12,051 bases of DNA from Actinomycetota bacterium. GTDB taxonomy: Bacteria; Actinomycetota; Thermoleophilia; Solirubrobacterales; Solirubrobacteraceae. The stretch is taken from contig WLNG01000021.1 of assembly GCA_009699915.1 (NCBI GenBank), positions 1-12,051 of the forward strand, given 5' to 3'. Numbering within the stretch: position 1 is the stretch's first letter; each line of letters starts with the position of its first letter. Below are positions 1 through 5,522 of this stretch, piece by piece. The notes beneath the pieces are model-generated. The model saw only the letters and a program-made list of their open reading frames with translations. It did not search any database and had not been told where the DNA came from. A program made the translations under genes and the position numbers.

Positions 1-763
1 GCTCGATCGCAGCGTCGATGTCACGCGCGGACACATCCCAGGTGCCTCCCCGGGCCGCGGCGCCGAGCATGCCGACGCGCGCCACCCGCACCGACGCGGC
101 CCCCAGGAGCCACGCGTGCTCGAGCAGGTGCTCCACGTAGCCGAGGTTCGCGGGGGTGACGACGTGGATCAGCCGCACGCGCACGCCGCGAGCGAGCAGG
201 CGGTCGACCGCGGCGACGGCCCTGCCCCAGCTCCCGGACCCGCCGCGCGCGCCGTCGTGCAGGGAGGCGGTCGCCCCGTCGAGCGAGATGTTGACCTGCA
301 GGCCGGGGATCGTCGCGAGATGGTCGGCGACCGCATCGTCGACGAACCAGCCGTTCGTGTTCATGGTCGTGCCGACGCGCGCCTGCGAGAGGGTCGTCAG
401 CAGCTCGAGTGCGAGGTCTCTGCGCAGCAGCGGCTCGCCTCCGGTGACGACGGCCTCGACCACGCCGGCCTGGATCGCGTCGGCCGTGACGCGCCGCCAG
501 TCGTCATCGCTGAGGTCGATCGACTTCGCCCGGGTGTGCCGGGGCGAGTCCGTGTAACAGAACGGGCACTGGAGGTTGCAGCGGTGCGTCAGTTCCAGCT
601 TGACGCCGACCGGCGCCTCCGGCGGCAGCTCGATTCCGGCGGGCGACCAGAGCCCGAGCCGCAGCGCAAGACGGCGCGCCGCGAGATTGCGGTCGAGGCG
701 GCGGCCCAGCGCTCGTGCGCCGCGACTGCGTGTGAGTGGGGCGACGCGCGCCGATGCGGCCAA
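1..763 (-). CDS. Radical SAM enzyme (RiPP-maturase-like), C-terminus beyond window
   Basis: This is an open frame with no stop to the left edge; 254 codons are visible. CxxxCxxC, reading CNLQCPFC (Cys62, Cys66, Cys69), is the 4Fe-4S/SAM cluster site of radical SAM enzymes. TGGEP at 107-111 is the SAM-binding motif, followed by a MNTNGW segment and an NISLDGA strand typical of PqqE/MftC-like enzymes. A SPASM domain, if any, would lie in the missing C-terminus. TTG at 763 is the only ATG, GTG or TTG between the upstream in-frame stop (769-767) and the cluster motif, so it is the likely start. The first ~50 residues are Arg/Ala/Leu-rich and do not look like an RRE domain. The gene starts three bases after a 42-residue peptide gene, in the same frame and with no clear ribosome site, which suggests translational coupling. 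The proposed role is peptide modification; the fold is certain, the substrate is inferred. Confidence 0.9.
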   Translation of the reverse strand, partial: MAASARVAPLTRSRGARALGRRLDRNLAARRLALRLGLWSPAGIELPPEAPVGVKLELTHRCNLQCPFCYTDSPRHTRAKSIDLSDDDWRRVTADAIQAGVVEAVVTGGEPLLRRDLALELLTTLSQARVGTTMNTNGWFVDDAVADHLATIPGLQVNISLDGATASLHDGARGGSGSWGRAVAAVDRLLARGVRVRLIHVVTPANLGYVEHLLEHAWLLGAASVRVARVGMLGAAARGGTWDVSARDIDAAIE

Positions 764-766
764 GGC

Positions 767-895
767 CTAAAGAACGCTCTTGGCGGCCGCCGTCACCGCG
801 GGGCCGTCGACGCACTCGAGATCCTCCACGACCGGCGCCTCGTACGCGACGACATCCTCGCCCTGCTGCTCGTGATCCGACTCGTGCTCGTGCAT
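767..895 (-). CDS. Candidate RiPP precursor peptide, 42 aa
   Basis: This is a 42-codon ORF, ATG at 895 and TAG at 769-767, too short for most gene callers. A strong GAGGAG lies five bases upstream of the ATG, and a TTGACC-N17-TAGCGT promoter-like pair lies further up. The peptide starts with an acidic/His/Gln-rich stretch (MHEHESDHEQQGED), followed by VVAYEAPVVEDLECVDG and an Ala-rich end finishing in KSVL. Tyr18 and Pro21 form a YxxP pair with hydrophobic positions after it (V23, L26), reminiscent of leader motifs bound by PqqD-like RRE domains in lasso and other RiPP precursors. The only Cys, Cys28, could be a thioether donor. The radical SAM gene begins three bases downstream. The ORF and its translation signals are seen directly; the RiPP role is inferred from size, composition and neighbour. 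I do not recognise a named family. Confidence 0.72.
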   Translation of the reverse strand: MHEHESDHEQQGEDVVAYEAPVVEDLECVDGPAVTAAAKSVL

Positions 896-900
896 CTGCG

Positions 901-906
901 CTCCTC
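901..906 (-). promoter_or_regulatory. Ribosome binding site of the peptide gene
   Basis: GAGGAG on the minus strand with a five-base spacer (CGCAG) to the ATG at 895. It is one of the best Shine-Dalgarno matches in the window and decides the reading of the 42-residue ORF as a real gene. Confidence 0.75.
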
Positions 907-940
907 GATGTTGGTGGTGACCCAGCGTACGGGACGGGAG

Positions 941-954
941 CCCACGCTAGTGGG
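941..954. promoter_or_regulatory. Palindrome over the -10 element (possible operator)
   Basis: CCCAC-GCTA-GTGGG is an inverted repeat with 5-bp arms and a 4-base centre that covers the proposed -10 hexamer of the peptide operon. A regulator bound here would block the promoter. The arms are short for an operator, and a chance occurrence in GC-rich DNA is possible. Confidence 0.3.
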
Positions 955-972
955 CGGGAGTCTCGCGGTCAA
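944..972 (-). promoter_or_regulatory. Candidate sigma70-type promoter of the peptide/radical SAM operon
   Basis: On the minus strand, TTGACC (972-967) and TAGCGT (949-944) are separated by exactly 17 bases, close to the actinobacterial housekeeping consensus. Transcription would begin near 936-938, leaving a leader of about 40 bases before the ATG at 895. The call is pattern-based only. Confidence 0.45.
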
Positions 973-996
973 AGCCTTTCCCGGGCGGCCCGCAGC

Positions 997-1034
997 GCCC
1001 GAGCCTCAGCTCGGGCAGATCAACCCGAGCGACG
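997..1034. repeat. 38-bp direct repeat, left copy
   Basis: Identical over 38 bases to 2853-2890, in the same orientation. It includes the hairpin GCCCGAGC-CTCA-GCTCGGGC and the last codons and stop of the propeller/Ig gene. Similarity continues with a few mismatches to about 1057, matching 2913. The two copies flank the S8 protease gene, so recombination between them would delete it. Confidence 0.9.
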
Positions 1035-1099
1035 TCTTCGACGCCGTGCCGCCCGTCATCGTGCCCGCGAAGTTCGTCGCGGCCTGCGCCGTCGGCGCT
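1006..1099 (-). pseudogene. C-terminal relic of a propeller/Ig-like secreted protein
   Basis: On the minus strand this reads AQAATNFAGT directly followed by MTGGTASKTSLGLICPS and a stop. The intact gene at 2862-4292 has SQAATNFAGT near residue 357 and ends in TGGQASKASLGLICPS. The two segments, 94 codons apart in the intact gene, are joined in frame here at a short shared CCGTC. Bases 1054-1088 match 3192-3226 with two differences. There is no start codon, and the frame hits TGA upstream inside the tRNA-like fragment. It is a broken copy, either of a paralog that lacked the Lys/Gly-rich domain or of a copy with an internal in-frame deletion. Confidence 0.75.
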
Positions 1100-1123
1100 G
1101 GGGTTCAAATCCCCCTCTCTCCG
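1100..1123 (+). other. 3' fragment of a tRNA-Ser gene (possible att remnant)
   Basis: The plus strand reads GGGG-TTCAAAT-CCCCC-TCTCTCC-G: four bases of a T stem, a canonical T loop, the closing T stem, a 7-base acceptor 3' strand and a G discriminator. As I remember it, this matches the 3' end of the E. coli serU tRNA-Ser gene base for base. No D-arm, anticodon arm or complementary GGAGAGA 5' acceptor strand lies upstream, where relic protein sequence is found instead, so it cannot be a functional tRNA. Such 3' ends are typically left at the far end of elements that integrate into tRNA genes. Confidence 0.6.
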
Positions 1124-1184
1124 CTGGGATCGGCTCCTGAGACCGGCTCGAGAACCGCGCTGCTGCACTACCGTTTTAGGTGTG

Positions 1185-2849
1185 ATGCAGATGGCGTATC
1201 GCACAGGAGTGAGACGAGGCACCGTGGCTCTCTGGTGTGCGGTGCTCGTCGGGCTCGCGTGCGTCGCACTGAGCGCGACCATCGCGCCCCAGTCGTACGC
1301 AGCGGCTCCCGGCCGCGTCGAGCTGATCGTCCTGCGCAAGCCGCGGCTGGCCGCGGGAGAGCGACGGGCGCTGCGGCAGCGCGCAGGCGCCGACTTCGTG
1401 CGCTCGCTGCGGATCCCCGAGGCCGAGATCGTCTCGGTCCCCGCCGGCCGGGCGCAGGCCGCGCTGGGCGAGCTGCGCTCTGATCCGACGGTCAGTCTGG
1501 CCGTGGTGGACGCGGCGATCGAGCCGGCCGCGACGACCACCGGCGACCCCTCGTTCGGCGCGCTCTGGGCGCTCGTGAACCCCGGCGGCCCGGGGGCGAC
1601 CTTCGACGCCGACGTCGATGCTCCGGGGGCGTGGGCCGTTGCGACCGGCAAGGGCGTCGTAGTGGCGGTCGTCGACACCGGCACCGAATCCACGCACCCC
1701 GATCTGCGCCGCCAGTACGCGATCAACCCCGCCGAGAGCGGCAACGGGCGCGAATCGAATGGCATCGACGACGACGGCAACGGCCTGGTGGACGACTGGC
1801 GCGGCTGGGACTTCGTCGACGACGACAACAACCCCGCCACCACGCTCCTGGGCCATGGGGTGCACGTCCTCGGCACGATCGTGGCCGCGAACGGCAACGG
1901 AATCGGCATCAGCGGGATCGCCCCCGACGCCCGGGCGCTGCCGGTACGCGTCATCGGCGATGACAACCGCGGATCGTGGTCGGTCCTGCTGGAGGCCACA
2001 GAGGCGGTGGCATCGGCTGGCGCACGCGTCGTCAACCTCTCGCTCGGCGGCCCCGCCGACCCGTTGCTCGGGCAGCTCTTCGCTCAGATCGCTGCGCGCC
2101 ACCCAAGCACGCTCTTTGTGGCAGCCGCGGGGAACTCGGATTTGAACCTCGACATCGGCGAGAACGTCTACCCATGCGAGGCGCCGGCATCGAACGTCCT
2201 CTGCGTCGGCGCGTCCACGAGCAATGACACCCGCGCTCTCTTCTCCAACTACGGGAGCCGCTCCGTCGATCTCTTCGCCCCCGGCAGCGGAATCCTCTCC
2301 ACCGCGCTCGGTGGCCGCTACGACAGCCTCGACGGGACGTCGATGGCCGTGCCGTTCGCCTCCGGCGCCGCCGCCCTGCTCTTCTCCAAGGATCCGAGCC
2401 TCAGCGGCAAGCAGGCACGCGAAGATCTCATCGCGCACGTCGAGGTGCGCAGCGGCATGATCAGCGTCTCGGGCGGCCGACTGGACGCGGCGACCGCGCT
2501 CCATTCCCCAAATGCGCATCTTGGGCATGGCCGGCCGACGGTGCGATCGGCGAGGGTCCTCGTCTCCTCGCGCTGTACGACACGCCGCCCGCGCTGCCGG
2601 CGGGCGGCTTCGCTGCGCGCCACCGGCGGGAACGGCGCGAGCGCCCTGACATACAGCGTCACGCGCAGGAACCGGTCGGGCGCGGTGGTGGCCGTGACGC
2701 ACAGAACCGTCCAGCTGCGCCGATCCACCGCCACCACGACGAGGCTCCCCGTGCGCCTGCCCGCCGGGGCCTACCGCATCTCGATCAGAACGAGCGGCGT
2801 CAACGGCCGCTCGAAGGCCGCCGTGCGCTCGTTCACCGTGCGGCCCTGA
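1185..2849 (+). CDS. Secreted subtilisin-family (S8) serine protease with pro-region and C-terminal beta domain
   Basis: 554 residues. A basic N-terminus and hydrophobic stretch ending near QSYA (about residue 39) form a Sec signal peptide. Residues ~42-115 resemble an I9-type propeptide (VSVPAGRAQAAL, then DPTVSLAVVDAAI). The S8 triad is visible: Asp164 in VVDTGTESTHPDL, His224 in GHGVHVLGTI and Ser386 in DGTSMAVPFASG, with oxyanion Asn317 in AAAGNSD. The Asp-rich NGIDDDGNGLVDD insert (~192-204) looks like a calcium loop seen in many S8 enzymes. The usual GTHVAG after His is GVHVLG here. The last ~105 residues are Arg/Ser/Thr-rich, probably a beta-sandwich for surface association. TTTTAGG precedes ATG 1185; GTG 1182 and ATG 1191 are alternatives. 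It likely degrades extracellular protein; its substrate is unknown. Confidence 0.93.
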   Translation: MQMAYRTGVRRGTVALWCAVLVGLACVALSATIAPQSYAAAPGRVELIVLRKPRLAAGERRALRQRAGADFVRSLRIPEAEIVSVPAGRAQAALGELRSDPTVSLAVVDAAIEPAATTTGDPSFGALWALVNPGGPGATFDADVDAPGAWAVATGKGVVVAVVDTGTESTHPDLRRQYAINPAESGNGRESNGIDDDGNGLVDDWRGWDFVDDDNNPATTLLGHGVHVLGTIVAANGNGIGISGIAPDARALPVRVIGDDNRGSWSVLLEATEAVASAGARVVNLSLGGPADPLLGQLFAQIAARHPSTLFVAAAGNSDLNLDIGENVYPCEAPASNVLCVGASTSNDTRALFSNYGSRSVDLFAPGSGILSTALGGRYDSLDGTSMAVPFASGAAALLFSKDPSLSGKQAREDLIAHVEVRSGMISVSGGRLDAATALHSPNAHLGHGRPTVRSARVLVSSRCTTRRPRCRRAASLRATGGNGASALTYSVTRRNRSGAVVAVTHRTVQLRRSTATTTRLPVRLPAGAYRISIRTSGVNGRSKAAVRSFTVRP

Positions 2850-2852
2850 GCG

Positions 2853-2872
2853 GCCCGAGCCTCAGCTCGGGC
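2853..2872. terminator. Hairpin between convergent genes, likely bidirectional terminator
   Basis: GCCCGAGC-CTCA-GCTCGGGC is a perfect 8-bp stem with a 4-base loop. It begins four bases after the protease stop, and its loop holds the stop codon of the opposing gene. There is no T-run, as is common in high-GC actinobacteria. The same hairpin occurs at 997-1016 in the relic. Confidence 0.55.
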
Positions 2873-2890
2873 AGATCAACCCGAGCGACG
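2853..2890. repeat. 38-bp direct repeat, right copy
   Basis: Perfect copy of 997-1034. It covers the hairpin and the final codons of the intact propeller/Ig-like gene; see the left copy for the recombination implication. Confidence 0.9.
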
Positions 2891-4292
2891 CCTTCGACGC
2901 CTGGCCGCCCGTCGGCGTGCCGGTCACGTTCACCACGACCTTGCCGCCCTTCTTAACGAACGCCTTGCCCTTCGCGCTCAGCTTCAGTTTCACCGTCACC
3001 GTGCCCGCCTTCGTGACCGTGGCGGTGCCGGTCGCGACGACCTTCGAGCCGGCCTTCACGCTCACGACGAGCTTGCCCGCGGCACCCGCCTTCACCTTGA
3101 TCGAGGCCTTGCCGCCCTTGAACTTGAGCTTGCCGCCCGCCGGCTTGACGATCGCCGCCATCGCCTTCACGGCCGCAGCGGTGGAGGTCGCCGTCGTCGT
3201 GCCTGCGAAGTTCGTCGCGGCCTGCGAACAGGAGTACGTCCCGGCCTTCGTCGGCTGATATGTCGCGCCGGTCGCGCCGGCGATCGTCGACCCGTTGCGC
3301 TGCCAGGCCGTCGTCGGAGTGCCCTGCGGAGCGCGGTACTCGAACGCGCCGACGATGCCCGGGCTCCACGTGATGTCGCACGACAGCGACGAGCCGACCA
3401 CGCCCGCGCTCACCGTCGCGGCCTGCACCTTCGGCGCCTTCGTGATCACCGGATAACTCGGTTGGTTCACGGCGGGACCCGTGAGCGTCAACAACGTCGT
3501 CGTCTTGAGCCGTAGCGTGATGTAGGCGATCCTGGTGTCGAAAGAATTGCCGGTGATGTACAGGCGGTTGGTCTCAGGGTTCAGCGCCAGGCCGTACGCA
3601 AAGTCGCGGACGCTGTACGAGAGCACCTCACAGCTGGTGCCATCGAGATTCGCGCCCACGACCACTCCGGTCGAGCCGTCGAAGCCGGAGACGTAGAGCT
3701 TGTTCGCCGCGGTGTCGACGGCGACCGAATACGTGCGCGTGAGCGAACAGCCGGAGAACGTGATCGGCGTCGCCGACCCGCTGCCGCCGGTGCCCAGATA
3801 GAAGACCTTGCCCGCTTGGTCCACCCAGTAGACGCGGTTGCTGACCGTGTCGACCGTGGGACTCCGTACGTAGCCCGAAGCCGGGGTGAAGAAGGTTCCC
3901 TTGTCCGTCGGGTTCGCGACCGAGGCGTAGCCGATCGAGTCGCCATTCGCGTAGAAGATTTTGTTGCCCACCGGATCGAACGCGATGCCAGAGAGGCTCC
4001 CGCCGATCCCCGTGAGGATGTCCTGCGAGTCGCTGCCGTCAGGCTTGACCGAGACGATCTTGCCGCCATCGTAGTCGGCGATGAAGATACGGCCGCCCGT
4101 CATGTCGACGGCGGTGCCGTTGGGCGTGGAAGCGGTCCACGGCTGTGTCACGGCACCGGAGCCCAGGCCGCCAACGGACAGGCCTCGAGGAAAGGCGTAG
4201 TTGCTCCACCAGAGCTGGTCTGCGGCCGAGGCTGCGGGCGCCAGGGCGAGGAGGAAGCCGACGACGAGACCGACGGCGCGAAGAGACTTCAT
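2862..4292 (-). CDS. Secreted beta-propeller protein with Ig-like and Lys/Gly-rich C-terminal domains
   Basis: 476 residues. The signal peptide MKSLRAVGLVVGFLLALAPA...ASA is probably cleaved near residue 23. Residues ~24-285 form repeats such as GGRIFIADYDGGKIVSVKPDG, GNKIFYANGDSIGYAS, SNRVYWVDQAGKVFYL and NRLYITGNS, the YWTD/NHL-like blade pattern of a beta-propeller. Residues ~287-375 are an Ig-like domain with a likely Cys305-Cys355 disulfide and a WQRNGSTIAGATG strand pair. Residues ~380-455 are rich in Lys, Gly, Val and Thr with alternating hydrophobics, as in repeated beta-strand wall- or polysaccharide-associated tails. GGAGGA lies four bases before the ATG. It converges with the protease, 12 bp apart. 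No catalytic motif is seen; an adhesive or carbohydrate-binding surface role is a guess. Confidence 0.85.
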   Translation of the reverse strand: MKSLRAVGLVVGFLLALAPAASAADQLWWSNYAFPRGLSVGGLGSGAVTQPWTASTPNGTAVDMTGGRIFIADYDGGKIVSVKPDGSDSQDILTGIGGSLSGIAFDPVGNKIFYANGDSIGYASVANPTDKGTFFTPASGYVRSPTVDTVSNRVYWVDQAGKVFYLGTGGSGSATPITFSGCSLTRTYSVAVDTAANKLYVSGFDGSTGVVVGANLDGTSCEVLSYSVRDFAYGLALNPETNRLYITGNSFDTRIAYITLRLKTTTLLTLTGPAVNQPSYPVITKAPKVQAATVSAGVVGSSLSCDITWSPGIVGAFEYRAPQGTPTTAWQRNGSTIAGATGATYQPTKAGTYSCSQAATNFAGTTTATSTAAAVKAMAAIVKPAGGKLKFKGGKASIKVKAGAAGKLVVSVKAGSKVVATGTATVTKAGTVTVKLKLSAKGKAFVKKGGKVVVNVTGTPTGGQASKASLGLICPS

Positions 4293-4370
4293 GCTGTCCT
4301 CCGAAGTAGGGAAACCGTCGCCTCACGGAGAGCGATCGGCACCGAGCGTAGCGAAATGGGTGAACCGAAT

Positions 4371-4386
4371 GGCGCCCTTCGGCGCC
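4371..4386 (-). terminator. Small hairpin after the four-gene minus-strand unit
   Basis: GGCGCC-CTTC-GGCGCC (6-bp stem, 4-base loop) begins within the TAG stop of the small downstream gene. It could end the unit that starts with the acyl-CoA dehydrogenase. The stem is short and has no T-run. Confidence 0.35.
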
Positions 4387-4640
4387 TACCCTTCAGCGCC
4401 CTCGTCCTGCGGGATCACGAGCACGACGTGGCGGCGCGAGACGGCGAGCACCGGGTGGTGCGTCGTCGTGCCGGGCTGCTCGAGCAGCTCGACCTCGCAG
4501 TCGATCAGCGTGAGGAAGTGGCGCTCGGCGTTGAGGACGTCGGTCACGCGGCTGCGGTACCCGCCCGCCGGCATCGTGAGCCAGCCGGAGATCCGGTGGC
4601 GCTCCGTCTCGACGTGGACCCGTTCGCGGCGCTGCTCCAT
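4386..4640 (-). CDS. Small conserved-looking protein, 84 aa (DUF6812-like)
   Basis: 84 residues from ATG at 4640, ten bases after the Nudix stop. An upstream in-frame extension overlaps the Nudix gene and is not credible. The sequence HVETERHRISGWLTMP-AGGYRSRVTDVLN, then FLTLIDCEVELLE and VAVSRRHVVLVIPQDE, resembles a family of small actinobacterial all-beta proteins that I recall as DUF6812; the assignment is from memory. There are no membrane segments and no catalytic motif. The position at the end of the phosphatase/Nudix unit suggests co-expression only. Its function is unknown. Confidence 0.75.
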   Translation of the reverse strand: MEQRRERVHVETERHRISGWLTMPAGGYRSRVTDVLNAERHFLTLIDCEVELLEQPGTTTHHPVLAVSRRHVVLVIPQDEGAEG

Positions 4641-4650
4641 GGCGCAGAGC

Positions 4651-5052
4651 CTACGCGCATGCTGCCAGGCCGTCGATGAGGGCTTGGTCGTGCTCGTAGG
4701 TGAGCAGCGCGACCGCCTCGCCCGGAGCAAGCCAGCGCAGTTCGTCGACCTCCTCGTTGGGCGTGAACACGCCGCCCGTGACGGTCATGCGCCAGTAGCG
4801 CACGAGCTTTGCCCGGCCGCGCGCGTCGAAGTAGCGGACCGGCTTGAGTTCATCCCCAAGCTCACAGACCAGACCCGTCTCCTCAAGAGCCTCGCGCAGC
4901 GCCGCCTGTTCGAACGTCTCCCCCCGGTCGAGCTTGCCCTTCGGCAGCGACCAGTCGTCGTAGCGCGGCCGGTGCACCACGGCGACGCGGCCGTCGCGTT
5001 CGATTACTCCGCCGGCAGCCTCAACCTGCGGGGCGATGCCGCCGGGGCTCAT
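4651..5052 (-). CDS. Nudix hydrolase (MutT/diadenosine-polyphosphate type)
   Basis: 133 residues. A complete Nudix box GX5EX7REUXEEXGU spans Gly39 to Leu61 (GKLDRGET then REALEETGL), preceded by WSLPKGK, the signature shared by MutT1-like and Ap4A-hydrolase-like enzymes. The early VEAAGGVI strand and the late WLAPGEA segment complete the fold. The family hydrolyses nucleoside diphosphates linked to another group, such as 8-oxo-dGTP or ApnA. The ATG overlaps the stop of the upstream phosphatase as ATGA, so the two are translationally coupled. In mycobacteria MutT1 carries this domain plus a histidine phosphatase on one chain; here the domains are separate adjacent genes, which points to oxidised or alarmone nucleotide clearance. 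Confidence 0.9.
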   Translation of the reverse strand: MSPGGIAPQVEAAGGVIERDGRVAVVHRPRYDDWSLPKGKLDRGETFEQAALREALEETGLVCELGDELKPVRYFDARGRAKLVRYWRMTVTGGVFTPNEEVDELRWLAPGEAVALLTYEHDQALIDGLAACA

Positions 5053-5516
5053 CGAATCGCGCGCAGCTCGCGCGGGCGCAGCAGGACGATCAGCTCGCCG
5101 CGGGCGCCGTCCAGCCGCACCCCGGCGACGCCGCCCTTCTTCATGTCGATCCGTGCGCCGGTGAGGTCGTGGACGATCTGGCTGAAGTCGGGCTCGTGCC
5201 CGACGATCAGCACGTCGGTCTCATCCTGCTCGGCCGCGACGAGCGCCAGCGCGTCGCGGGCCTCGAAACCAGCGGAGAGCGGCGCGTGCACGACCGGCTC
5301 GGCGCCAAGCCCCTCACCTGCGAGCCGCGCCGTCTCCTGCGCGCGGACCCGCGGGCTCGTGTGGAAGCCCGACGGGACTACGCCGAGCGCGCGCAGCGCG
5401 GCGCCCGCCGCGCGCGCCTGCTCCTCACCGCGCGCGGTCAACGGGCGCTCGGCGTCGGGCCGCGTCCCGTACGGCTCGGCATCACCGTGACGCAGCAACC
5501 AGAGACGGCGTGCCAT
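5049..5516 (-). CDS. SixA-like histidine phosphatase
   Basis: 155 residues, a single phosphoglycerate-mutase-like domain. LLRHGDA carries the RHG motif with nucleophile His10. TSPRVRAQETA supplies the phosphate-binding Arg56, and IVGHEPD holds the second catalytic His107. Length and motif spacing match the small SixA class rather than glycolytic mutases. GAGG, formed across the upstream acyl-CoA dehydrogenase stop, lies five bases before the ATG at 5516. The gene starts six bases after that stop and overlaps the Nudix start by four bases. Given the Nudix partner, a nucleotide product (dephosphorylating what the Nudix enzyme yields, as in MutT1) is as likely as a phosphohistidine protein; this is inference. 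Confidence 0.88.
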   Translation of the reverse strand: MARRLWLLRHGDAEPYGTRPDAERPLTARGEEQARAAGAALRALGVVPSGFHTSPRVRAQETARLAGEGLGAEPVVHAPLSAGFEARDALALVAAEQDETDVLIVGHEPDFSQIVHDLTGARIDMKKGGVAGVRLDGARGELIVLLRPRELRAIR

Positions 5517-5522
5517 CGGTCC

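Noticed and set aside
1040..1123. A complete tRNA-Ser gene
   Set aside because: Only the T arm and 3' acceptor strand are present; the upstream sequence is protein-coding relic and lacks the matching 5' acceptor, D and anticodon arms.
116..1483. Long plus-strand open frame across the left edge
   Set aside because: It runs antisense to the radical SAM motifs and peptide gene and into the S8 gene in another frame; its translation is Arg/Ala-rich shadow sequence with no domain.
1176..2702. Long minus-strand open frames opposite the S8 protease
   Set aside because: Typical high-GC antisense shadows; the plus strand carries a full catalytic triad and signal peptide.
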